A DNA stretch of 64,000 nt from assembly GCA_038230035.1 (NCBI GenBank), contig JBBRNX010000004.1, forward strand, positions 62,001 through 126,000. The letters are read 5' to 3'. This DNA comes from Gaiella sp038230035 (GTDB lineage: Bacteria > Actinomycetota > Thermoleophilia > Gaiellales > Gaiellaceae). Positions 1 through 7,831 of this stretch are shown in pieces. Position 1 is the first letter of the stretch. Each line of letters opens with the position of its first letter. The notes below the pieces were generated by a model. That model was not told where the DNA came from. It saw only the letters and a program-made list of their open reading frames with translations, and did not search any database. A program made the position numbers and the translations under genes.

Positions 1-1473
1 CCGCTGGCCACCGGAGAGGTTGACGCCGCGCTCACCGATCAGTGTGTCGTAGCCCTGCGGCAGCTCGCCCGCAAACGTGGAGACGCCCGCGACCTCGCAG
101 GCCGCGAGCACCTCGTCCCAGTCGGCGTCGGGTCGCGCGGCGAGCAGGTTGTCGCGCAGCGGCACGGAGAAGAGCACGGGCTTCTGGGTCACGATCGCGA
201 CCGAGCGGCGGAGCTCCGCGAGTGCGACATCTCGTGTGTCGATGCCACCGACGAGCACCCGGCCGGCCGTTGGGTCGTAGAAGCGAGGCAGCAGGTTGAG
301 GAGCGATGTCTTGCCGGTTCCCGTCGCGCCGCAGATCGCGACCACTTCGCCCGGCTCGACCGTGAGGTCGACGCCGCGCAGCACCTCGCTGCCGGTCTGG
401 TAGCTGAAGCGGACGTCTTCGAAGCGAACCCCGAGCTTGCCCGCCGGAAGTGCGAGAGGCGCGGCGCGTTCGGCGAGCGGCTCGATCCCGTCGAGCCAGG
501 CGAAGCTGCGGCTGGCGGAGGCGATTGCCCGCTGGCCGAGGTTGATGATCCAGCCGAGCGCTTCGAGCGGCCACACGAGCTGCAGGAGCAGGGTGATGAA
601 GAGCATGAACTGCCCGATCGTCAGGCTCCCGTGGACGACGTCGCGGCCGCCGAAGAAGAGGACGGCGGCGATCCCGAGCGTCGGCAGGAACAAGAGCCCC
701 GGCAGGAAGCGCGCCTCGACGCTCGCCTGGTTCATCGTCTCGCGGCGGACGGCCTCAGCCCTGCCGCCGAAGCGGTCGCGGACGTCGTCCTCCCGACCGA
801 AGGCCTGCACCATCTCGATCCCCACCACCGCTTCATCGGAGGCTTCTGTGAGGTGGCCTTTGCGCTCCTGCACCTTGCGCGAGATCGGGAACACGCGATG
901 GGCAAAGAGCCACGTGAGCAGCGCGATCGGCGGCATCGTCAGCGCCGCGAGAACCGCCAAGCGCCAGTTGACAAGAAGCAGGACGATCGACGCGCCGACG
1001 ATCATCATCCCGCTCTGCAAGGCCTGGATCACACCCCAGCCGATGAAGTAACGCACCGGATAGATGTCGTTCGTCGCGCGCGAGATCACCTCGCCGGTCG
1101 CATGGCGGTCGTAGAACGCGCGTGGATAGCTGAGGTACGCCTCGTAGAGAAGGTCGCGCATCCGGGCCTCGACGGCGATCCCGACCCGGGCCGTTGCGTA
1201 CCGGCGCGTGAAGTTGACGACGAAGCGCACAGCCGCAACCGCGACGATCGCACCGAGGAGCGGTAGAAGGAGATGGTGCTCGCGGCCGACGACCGCGTCG
1301 TCGATCACGCGTTTCACGAGCAGCGGGATGGCAAGCGACAGCCCGGTGAACACGAGCGCGCAGGCGAGCCCGACCGAGACCAGCCGCTTCTGCTCCAGCC
1401 ACAGTGGGAAGAGGTGTCTGATCGTCTGCGAGGACGAGAGATCCGGCGGGTCGACGTTCCTGATAATCGACAA
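1..1473 (-). CDS. ABC transporter, fused permease/ATP-binding exporter (C-terminus outside window)
   Basis: Half-transporter of the type-IV (MsbA/LmrA-like) ABC exporter family, expected in the cytoplasmic membrane and probably exporting drugs or lipids. Reading from a TTG at 1473, the first ~330 residues hold the hydrophobic six-helix domain. The nucleotide-binding domain follows, with Walker A CGATGTGKTS near residue 378, Q-loop VTQKPVLFS, and the signature LSGGQ at the window edge. Walker B and the H-loop lie beyond the window. GGAAGGAG lies 5 nt before the TTG, which decides the start. Upstream are a stem-loop and a 20-codon leader ORF on the same strand, suggesting attenuation. The substrate cannot be read from the sequence. 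Confidence 0.9.
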   Translation of the reverse strand, partial: MSIIRNVDPPDLSSSQTIRHLFPLWLEQKRLVSVGLACALVFTGLSLAIPLLVKRVIDDAVVGREHHLLLPLLGAIVAVAAVRFVVNFTRRYATARVGIAVEARMRDLLYEAYLSYPRAFYDRHATGEVISRATNDIYPVRYFIGWGVIQALQSGMMIVGASIVLLLVNWRLAVLAALTMPPIALLTWLFAHRVFPISRKVQERKGHLTEASDEAVVGIEMVQAFGREDDVRDRFGGRAEAVRRETMNQASVEARFLPGLLFLPTLGIAAVLFFGGRDVVHGSLTIGQFMLFITLLLQLVWPLEALGWIINLGQRAIASASRSFAWLDGIEPLAERAAPLALPAGKLGVRFEDVRFSYQTGSEVLRGVDLTVEPGEVVAICGATGTGKTSLLNLLPRFYDPTAGRVLVGGIDTRDVALAELRRSVAIVTQKPVLFSVPLRDNLLAARPDADWDEVLAACEVAGVSTFAGELPQGYDTLIGERGVNLSGGQR

Positions 1474-1504
1474 TGCGTCTCCTTCCTGCGCGCCGTTCCA
1501 CTCG

Positions 1505-1525
1505 CGGTGGCCACCCGGGCCACCG
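1505..1525 (-). promoter_or_regulatory. Stem-loop between leader ORF and ABC exporter
   Basis: Perfect 8-bp inverted repeat CGGTGGCC / GGCCACCG with a 5-nt loop, lying after the leader ORF stop and before the exporter ribosome-binding site. No U-run follows, so a translational or pausing role is more likely than a classical terminator. Confidence 0.45.
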
Positions 1526-1580
1526 TGGAGCAACGCGCCTCGTGCGGGACGGGCGTCGCTTGGGGTGCGCGGACGCCTGT

Positions 1581-1643
1581 CTAGCTCGCGCTGACGCCAG
1601 GAAGCCCGGCGTCCACGCGGTCGAGGTGCATCTTCGTGCGCAT
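1581..1643 (-). CDS. Putative 20-aa leader peptide upstream of ABC exporter
   Basis: ATG-to-TAG ORF of 21 codons encoding a short peptide that begins MRTKMHLDRVDAG. It has one of the strongest ribosome-binding sites in the window: AAAGGAGG ending 6 nt before the ATG. It sits between a plausible promoter (-10 TAGTCT at 1680-1685) and the exporter gene, with a stable stem-loop in between. This layout is typical of leader peptides that control downstream resistance or transport genes by ribosome stalling. No homology can be claimed for so short a peptide, and function is inferred only from layout. Confidence 0.5.
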   Translation of the reverse strand: MRTKMHLDRVDAGLPGVSAS

Positions 1644-1679
1644 CACAGGCCTCCTTTCGGCGTCGCAGAGCGAAAAGCG

Positions 1680-1710
1680 AGACTACACGATGAGCCGGCT
1701 GGAATGTCAG
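1680..1710 (-). promoter_or_regulatory. Candidate promoter for leader ORF / ABC exporter
   Basis: On the minus strand, -10 TAGTCT (1680-1685) and -35-like CTGACA (1705-1710) are spaced 19 bp. The -35 lies inside palindrome 1705-1726, so a protein bound there would also block exporter transcription. Confidence 0.35.
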
Positions 1711-1726
1711 AGATGTCGATCTGACA
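1705..1726. promoter_or_regulatory. Palindromic operator 1 (TGTCAGA-N8-TCTGACA)
   Basis: Perfect 7-bp inverted repeat in the divergent intergenic region, about 8 bp from a second palindrome. Candidate binding site for the adjacent ribbon-helix-helix protein. The spacer also contains the GATGTC half-site found in operator 2. Confidence 0.45.
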
Positions 1727-1727
1727 C

Positions 1728-1755
1728 TTGACAGACATCACAATGATGTCATACT
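1728..1755 (+). promoter_or_regulatory. Promoter of the RHH/DUF4097 operon
   Basis: Consensus -35 TTGACA at 1728-1733 and -10 CATACT at 1750-1755, spaced 16 bp. The -10 ends 6 nt before the ATG at 1762, so the transcript is probably leaderless. Operator 2 fills the spacer. Confidence 0.55.
1734..1750. promoter_or_regulatory. Palindromic operator 2 (GACATCA-CAA-TGATGTC)
   Basis: Perfect 7-bp inverted repeat with a 3-nt centre, exactly between the -35 and -10 of the downstream operon. Occupancy would exclude RNA polymerase, as in autoregulated RHH antitoxin-like genes. Confidence 0.55.
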
Positions 1756-1761
1756 GCGGTC

Positions 1762-2223
1762 ATGCAGTTGACCCCTCACGTCTCGGCCATCCAAACCGAC
1801 CTCGCCGCCGCGGCCGCTCTCGGCGACGAGGCGACCGCAGAAGCCGCACGCCGACTCGCGGACGCTCTCGGCTCGTCGCTCCAACTGCGGCTGCTCGAGT
1901 TGCTCGGCGAGGCCGCGCTCGACGTCACAGCACAGCTGCCGACGGGGCATGTCGAGGTTCGCCTGTCCGGCCGTGAGCCGCAGCTCGTCTTCGTTGTCGA
2001 GCCCGAAGCGGCAGCCGAGCCGCAGCCGACCGCGGGCGACGACGCGAGCGCCCGCATCACGTTGCGCCTCGGCGAGGCTCTGAAGGCGGCTGTCGAGGCG
2101 GCCGCCGACCGCGAGCGGGTCTCGACGAACACCTGGATCGTCAGGTCGCTCGGCCGCGCACTCGACTCGCGTCCGGCCCGCGTCCGCACCGGCAACCGTC
2201 TACAGGGCTACGCCCAGTCCTAG
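1762..2223 (+). CDS. Ribbon-helix-helix (HicB/Arc-like) DNA-binding protein
   Basis: 153-aa protein. Residues 1-90 form an alanine-rich helical domain of unknown role. Residues ~97-135 match the ribbon-helix-helix pattern (ARITLRLGEALKAAVEAAA then a helix with WIVRSLGRAL), the DNA-binding fold of Arc, MetJ and HicB-type antitoxins. In actinobacteria such proteins are often next to DUF4097 genes, as here. It heads a three-gene operon (43-aa ORF, then DUF4097). The two palindromes just upstream suggest autoregulation and possible control of the divergent exporter. No toxin partner of a known family is visible. Confidence 0.8.
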   Translation: MQLTPHVSAIQTDLAAAAALGDEATAEAARRLADALGSSLQLRLLELLGEAALDVTAQLPTGHVEVRLSGREPQLVFVVEPEAAAEPQPTAGDDASARITLRLGEALKAAVEAAADRERVSTNTWIVRSLGRALDSRPARVRTGNRLQGYAQS

Positions 2224-2235
2224 GAGAGGAGCACC

Positions 2236-2367
2236 ATGCCCGTCTACGTTGCATTTCTCGGTCACGTCGAGCTGCCGAACGTCGACGATCGACCACCACG
2301 CCAGATTCCCGAGACCCGGGTAGACCGACGGCCCGCCCGACGCAAGCGGCGCGGTCAGGAGGCGTGA
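2236..2367 (+). CDS. Small conserved-position ORF, 43 aa, between RHH regulator and DUF4097
   Basis: ATG at 2236 follows GGAGAGGAG at good spacing. The stop TGA overlaps the ATG of the next gene (TGATG), so translation is likely coupled. The peptide has a short apolar start (MPVYVAFLGHVEL) and a strongly basic C-terminus (RRPARRKRRG). It has no recognisable domain. The two good ribosome-binding sites and the coupling argue for a real gene; the small size keeps confidence moderate. Confidence 0.55.
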   Translation: MPVYVAFLGHVELPNVDDRPPRQIPETRVDRRPARRKRRGQEA

Positions 2368-3182
2368 TGCACACCTTCGAGACACCCGGCCAGGTGCTCG
2401 TGCGGGTCTCGATCGCCGAAGGTGCGGTCGAGGTTTCTACAGGCAGCGCGCCACGGGTCGAGGTCGACGTTCAAGCGCTGCGCAACAACTCCGCGTCGAG
2501 GGAGGCTGTGGAGCAGATCCGCGTCGAGCTCGTGGAGCGCGGCGGGCGATACGAGGTCGTCGTCGAGGCGCCGAAGCGCTGGGTCGGTTTCGGTCGCGGT
2601 GCGAGTATCGGCGTCCGCGTGACCTGCCCGGAAGGCGCCAGCCTCGAGGTCTCGACCGCGAGTGCGGACATCCGGACAACCGGCCGCCTGGGTGAGATCG
2701 ACGTGAAAACCGCCTCGGGCGATCTGAGCTTCGACACCGTCGACGGCGACGCTCGCGTTGCGACAGCCAGCGGTGATCTCTCGATTGCCGAGATCGGCGG
2801 TTCCGGGACTGTCAAGAGCGCATCTGGCGACGTCGACGTCCGGCTCGGTCGTGGACCGTTGTCGATCAATCTTGCGTCGGGTGACGTGCGGGTGACGCGG
2901 GCCCTGGCCGGCGTCTCGATCGGGTCGGCGTCGGGAGACCTCGAGATTGGCTCGGTCGAGTCCGGCGAGATCCGCCTCCAGTCGGTCTCCGGCGACGTGC
3001 GCGTCGGTGTGCGCGAGGGGCTGCGGGTGTGGATCGACGCGTCATCGGTGAGTGGCTCGATCTCGTCCGAGCTCCCTGCCGAGGACGGTCCGCGCGCCGA
3101 TGGCACCGCTGCGCTCGAAATCCGCGCGCGAACCGTGAGCGGCGACGTCCGCATCACCACGGCAGCTGGCGTCACGGCCTAA
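2367..3182 (+). CDS. DUF4097 family beta-strand repeat protein
   Basis: 271-aa protein built of repeated short beta strands, each carrying an S-G-D turn (TASGDLSF, ATASGDLSI, KSASGDVDV, NLASGDVRV, GSASGDLEI, QSVSGDVRV). This is the hallmark of the DUF4097/DUF4098 beta-helix family. No signal peptide or membrane helix is seen, so it is probably cytoplasmic. ATG 2367 is preferred over GTG 2364 because AGGAGG (2357-2362) is then properly spaced. The stop overlaps the convergent gene by 4 nt. Biochemical role unknown; members often sit with small DNA-binding regulators, as here. Confidence 0.85.
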   Translation: MHTFETPGQVLVRVSIAEGAVEVSTGSAPRVEVDVQALRNNSASREAVEQIRVELVERGGRYEVVVEAPKRWVGFGRGASIGVRVTCPEGASLEVSTASADIRTTGRLGEIDVKTASGDLSFDTVDGDARVATASGDLSIAEIGGSGTVKSASGDVDVRLGRGPLSINLASGDVRVTRALAGVSIGSASGDLEIGSVESGEIRLQSVSGDVRVGVREGLRVWIDASSVSGSISSELPAEDGPRADGTAALEIRARTVSGDVRITTAAGVTA

Positions 3183-3487
3183 CCGACTGCGTCCGCGAGA
3201 AGCGCTCGCGCGAAGCAGCGCCAGGCGAGATCGGGGTCGGCCAGAAGTCGTAGGCGGGCCGCATCGGTCTCCGGAAGGCTGGCAGTGTCGGGCGCGAGTG
3301 CGTCGAGGGCGGCTAGGAGCTGCTCCCGCGCAGCTGGGGAATCGAGATCGTCCGCCACGGCCGTGACGGCGCGATCGTCGAGGTCGAGCTCGCGTCGCGG
3401 ATTCCCACCGGCCGCCAGAAGCAGCTCGGCCCGTCTGAGCGTGGCGTAACGCTCGTCGTCGTCGAGATCAACGAGTGCACCCGCCAC
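3179..3487 (-). CDS. Hypothetical acidic protein, coupled to upstream HTH-like gene
   Basis: 102 aa from GTG 3487, rich in Leu, Ala and Asp; no family recognised. Open reading continues upstream of this GTG, back into the end of the preceding gene, with coding-like sequence (DESLIRAVFRTLEDAAPAD and on) but no ATG, GTG or TTG. Either translation starts inside this stretch at a rare codon, or the two ORFs belong to one gene split by a frameshift. It overlaps the convergent DUF4097 gene by 4 nt. Confidence 0.55.
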   Translation of the reverse strand: MAGALVDLDDDERYATLRRAELLLAAGGNPRRELDLDDRAVTAVADDLDSPAAREQLLAALDALAPDTASLPETDAARLRLLADPDLAWRCFARALLADAVG

Positions 3488-3567
3488 GAAGCTGATTGCC
3501 GTGAGACGGTCGGCGGGAGCGGCGTCCTCCAGCGTCCGAAATACAGCCCGGATCAGGCTCTCGTCGG

Positions 3568-3936
3568 CTACGACGCTGCCCGGACGGCGGCGACGACCTG
3601 ATCCTCGTCACCCTCCGCGATCAGGTCGGCGAGCCTCCGCTCGGACCCGCTGCGGCGCCCGAGACCCGCGCGCATCGTCAGCAGGTCGTACAGACGCTGC
3701 TCGTCGAGGCCGCGGTCGCGCGCCGCGGTCACTATTCGTGAGACCCCCGACCTCGGCGCGCCGTCCGAGAACTGCCACGCCGGATAGAGCCACTCCCCGC
3801 CTCCGGTCGGCCGCACAGCGATCAGCTCGCCCGCACGCCGCTGCCGATCGATGCGAGCAGTGTCAACACCGAGTCGCGCAGAGAGCCAAGAGGCGCTCAG
3901 GCAGTCGTCGTAGGTCGCTGTCGGGGTGGTGCTCAT
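3568..3936 (-). CDS. Small helix-turn-helix-like protein (possible Xre/ParS-type)
   Basis: 122 aa from ATG 3936. The N-terminal half has a helix-turn-helix/excisionase-like pattern (SASWLSARLGVDTARIDRQR) followed by a Gly/Tyr/Trp turn, GGGEWLYPAWQFSDG. That turn resembles the DNA-binding plus partner-binding layout of Xre/ParS/MbcA-like antitoxins. This assignment is tentative. A GTG at 3981 would lengthen it by 15 residues. The next gene overlaps or abuts its stop, so the two are probably a pair. Confidence 0.6.
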   Translation of the reverse strand: MSTTPTATYDDCLSASWLSARLGVDTARIDRQRRAGELIAVRPTGGGEWLYPAWQFSDGAPRSGVSRIVTAARDRGLDEQRLYDLLTMRAGLGRRSGSERRLADLIAEGDEDQVVAAVRAAS

Positions 3937-3986
3937 CGAGGCGCGAGCGTAGCGAACGCCCGGTGTTTCCCGCCGAAGCACCGGGG

Positions 3987-3992
3987 TAGACT
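3987..3992 (+). promoter_or_regulatory. -10 hexamer TAGACT, leaderless start of zinc peptidase gene
   Basis: TAGACT lies 7 nt before GTG 4000 and no Shine-Dalgarno is present, placing the transcription start at or next to the GTG. Confidence 0.4.
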
Positions 3993-3999
3993 CGCCACC

Positions 4000-4905
4000 G
4001 TGAAGTTCAAAGACGACGCCAAGCTCGATACCTCCGAGGTCGAAGACGTCCGCGGCTCCGGCGGCAGGCTGAGCGGCGTTCCCGGCGGTGGCCTCGCCGT
4101 CGGAGGTGGGGCGACGGGAATCGTGATCCTGCTGGTCGTTCTCCTGCTGAACAGCGTTCTCGGCGGCGGTGGAGGCGGCCTCGGCGGCCTCCGCTCACTC
4201 GTGAACCAGACCGCCGGCGCGCCCACGCCGAGCACGCAGATCGCGACCGACTGTCGTACCGGCGCCGATGCAAACCAGCGCGAAGACTGCCGGATCGTCG
4301 GCTACGTCAACAGCATCCAGGCGTACTGGCGCAAGACGTTCACCGCCGACGGGAAGCGGTACGAGACGTCGAAGACACGGTTCTTCTCGGGCGCAATCCA
4401 GACGAGCTGCGGCCAGGCGAGCTCGCAGTCAGGCCCGTTCTACTGCCCCGCCGACAAGTACGTCTACATCGACCTCGGCTTTTTCGACGAGCTCAAATCG
4501 AAGCTCGGTGACCAAGGCGGACCGTCAGCGCAGGCGTACGTGCTCGCGCACGAGTACGGGCATCACATCCAGGATCTGCTCGGGATCCTCGGGCGGGGAA
4601 CGAGTCAGAGCGGGTCGCAAGGTCGTTCCGTGCGAACCGAGCTGCAGGCGGACTGCTTCGCCGGCGTGTGGGCCAACCGCGCGGTCGAGACCGGATACCT
4701 CACGCGGCTGACCGACGCCGACATCGCGGACGCACTCAACGCGGCCGCGGCAGTCGGTGACGACCGCATCCAGTCCGAGTTCCAGGGCCGCGTGACGCCC
4801 GAGACGTGGACGCACGGTTCCTCTGTGCAGCGCCAGCACTGGTTCACGACTGGCTACCGCTCCGGCTCGCCTGGCTCCTGTAACACCTTCAAGGGCCAGA
4901 TCTAA
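4000..4905 (+). CDS. ypfJ: Neutral zinc metallopeptidase, YpfJ/PF04228 family
   Basis: 301 aa, membrane-anchored and facing outward. After a Gly-rich N-terminus there is one transmembrane segment (about residues 35-55, GIVILLVVLLL), then an extracytoplasmic domain. The zinc motif HEYGHH has H184, E185 and H188, and the downstream metal-ligand region is RTELQADCFAGVWAN. Four or more Cys residues in the exported part could form disulfides. The length fits the family. GTG 4000 is chosen because it is a leaderless start. Substrate is unknown for the whole family. Confidence 0.9.
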   Translation: MKFKDDAKLDTSEVEDVRGSGGRLSGVPGGGLAVGGGATGIVILLVVLLLNSVLGGGGGGLGGLRSLVNQTAGAPTPSTQIATDCRTGADANQREDCRIVGYVNSIQAYWRKTFTADGKRYETSKTRFFSGAIQTSCGQASSQSGPFYCPADKYVYIDLGFFDELKSKLGDQGGPSAQAYVLAHEYGHHIQDLLGILGRGTSQSGSQGRSVRTELQADCFAGVWANRAVETGYLTRLTDADIADALNAAAAVGDDRIQSEFQGRVTPETWTHGSSVQRQHWFTTGYRSGSPGSCNTFKGQI

Positions 4906-4971
4906 CGGGCCGATCCACCCGTCCGAGGGTTCTGTTTCAAGACCGTCGCAGGGTCGGTCGATACCCATCGT

Positions 4972-6021
4972 ATGCGCCGTGTGCTTGCGATTCTGTGTGT
5001 GTCGGCGTGCGTTTGCGTTCCGGCGGCCGTCGCCGCACGGGTCGACACACCGCAGCCGCTTTCGGAGGCGATGCTGCACTGGGCCGACCCGCAGATCGGA
5101 ACCGTTCTCGCCGCCGGCGTCATGGGGCCGAGCGCGGAGGAGTTCGATCCGCAGGGACCGTTGACTCGCGGCGATCTTGCCGCCGCCCTCGAAGCGTGGG
5201 GGCATCCGATGGCGCCACCCGTAGACCCGAGCGTCCTCGTTACGGTGCGCGAGCTCGACGCCCGACTCGTGGCGGCGCTCGGCCTGCAGCCTTCGGCGCG
5301 CGCGATCCGGATCGCGGCCCGCGACGCGGGTCTCATGCCGGTCTCCTACCTCGGCACCGAGACGGTGGCCCGGCTGCTCGGCCTGAGAACGAACCATCCC
5401 GCCGCGTTCGACGCGCTCGAGCTGCTGCCCGGGCAGCCGGTGACGCGGGCCGAGGCCGCCTTCTCCTTGGCGCAGGCGATGGGTGTGACGGATTGGCAAA
5501 AGCAGCGCGTGCTCGCCGGTGCGGCGACGTTCTCGTTCCCCGAGCTCACCGGCTGGCAGCGGGTCGTCTTGACCCGTGCGCTTCGCTTCGTCGGCGACCC
5601 GTACGTCTGGACCGGAACCTCGGAGAAGCGGCAGCAGACACTCTGGGACGGCACGGTCGTTCCCGGCGGCTTCGACTGCTCGGGCTACGTCTGGCGGGTG
5701 TACAAGCTGCAGCCGTTCCCTGACGCGCCGACGTTGACCGACGTCCTCAAAGGCCGGACGACGTACGCAATGAGCGGAGAGGTCACGCCTGATCTGCGGA
5801 TCTCGCAGGTCGATCTCCAGCCGGCGGACGTCGTCTTCTTCGGCTCGCGCGGCCCACTCTCGAGCCCGAACGAGATCGGCCACATGGGCGTCTACCTCGG
5901 CAACGGCTGGATCGTCCACTCGTCCGGCCGCGGCGTCACGCTCGACCCGCTGAGCGGCTGGTACCAGAACACGTTCGCGTGGGGACGCAGGCCGCTCGCC
6001 GAAGCGGGCCTCGAGGGCTGA
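4972..6021 (+). CDS. Secreted NlpC/P60 cell-wall hydrolase with SLH-like repeats
   Basis: 349 aa with a cleavable signal peptide (MRRVLAILCVSACVCVPAAVAA). Residues ~30-190 carry S-layer-homology-like helical repeats (PLTRGDLAAALEAWG, PVTRAEAAFSLAQAMG) that would hold it on the wall. The C-terminal NlpC/P60 domain has catalytic Cys236 in GGFDCSGYVWR and His304 in GHMGVYLG, plus a third polar site in IVHSSGRG. It is expected to cleave peptidoglycan stem peptides at gamma-D-Glu-meso-DAP-type bonds. It stands as a single gene between the zinc peptidase and mmsA. Confidence 0.88.
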   Translation: MRRVLAILCVSACVCVPAAVAARVDTPQPLSEAMLHWADPQIGTVLAAGVMGPSAEEFDPQGPLTRGDLAAALEAWGHPMAPPVDPSVLVTVRELDARLVAALGLQPSARAIRIAARDAGLMPVSYLGTETVARLLGLRTNHPAAFDALELLPGQPVTRAEAAFSLAQAMGVTDWQKQRVLAGAATFSFPELTGWQRVVLTRALRFVGDPYVWTGTSEKRQQTLWDGTVVPGGFDCSGYVWRVYKLQPFPDAPTLTDVLKGRTTYAMSGEVTPDLRISQVDLQPADVVFFGSRGPLSSPNEIGHMGVYLGNGWIVHSSGRGVTLDPLSGWYQNTFAWGRRPLAEAGLEG

Positions 6022-6070
6022 ACCCGGCCGATCGCGCTACGCTCCCTCGTCTGACCACGAGGAGGGTTCG

Positions 6071-7600
<1,530 letters not shown>

Positions 7601-7662
7601 CCCAGCTCGGCTGCCGCGCGGTCGCTGTGAATCAGTTCGGTCACGCTTGCGTGGCGCTCTAG

Positions 7663-7694
7663 ACCCGGTGCCTGTCCCGTGGCTGGCACCGGGT
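7663..7694. repeat. Palindromic element (10-bp perfect stem) between mmsA and acyl-CoA synthetase
   Basis: ACCCGGTGCC and GGCACCGGGT flank a 12-nt loop that includes TGTCCC. It may be a REP-type repeat or act as a terminator 63 nt after mmsA; no T-run follows. Confidence 0.5.
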
Positions 7695-7818
7695 GTGGCG
7701 GGAGCGACCAGATAGCGTCGTTTGCGGAAAGCGACCGAGAAGGGGTGCGAAAGTGGGCGCGTTCCCGGTTTGCGAGGCTTCGCGAGGACATGGCCGCCGC
7801 GGATCAGCGTCGCTGACG

Positions 7819-7824
7819 TAATCT
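7819..7824 (+). promoter_or_regulatory. -10 hexamer TAATCT, leaderless start of acyl-CoA synthetase gene
   Basis: TAATCT lies 7 nt before GTG 7832; no Shine-Dalgarno is seen. Confidence 0.4.
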
Positions 7825-7831
7825 CCGCCGC

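Noticed and set aside
4525..5919. 464-residue minus-strand open frame
   Set aside because: Antisense to the zinc peptidase and NlpC/P60 genes, Arg/His-rich composition, no family pattern; codon-bias shadow.
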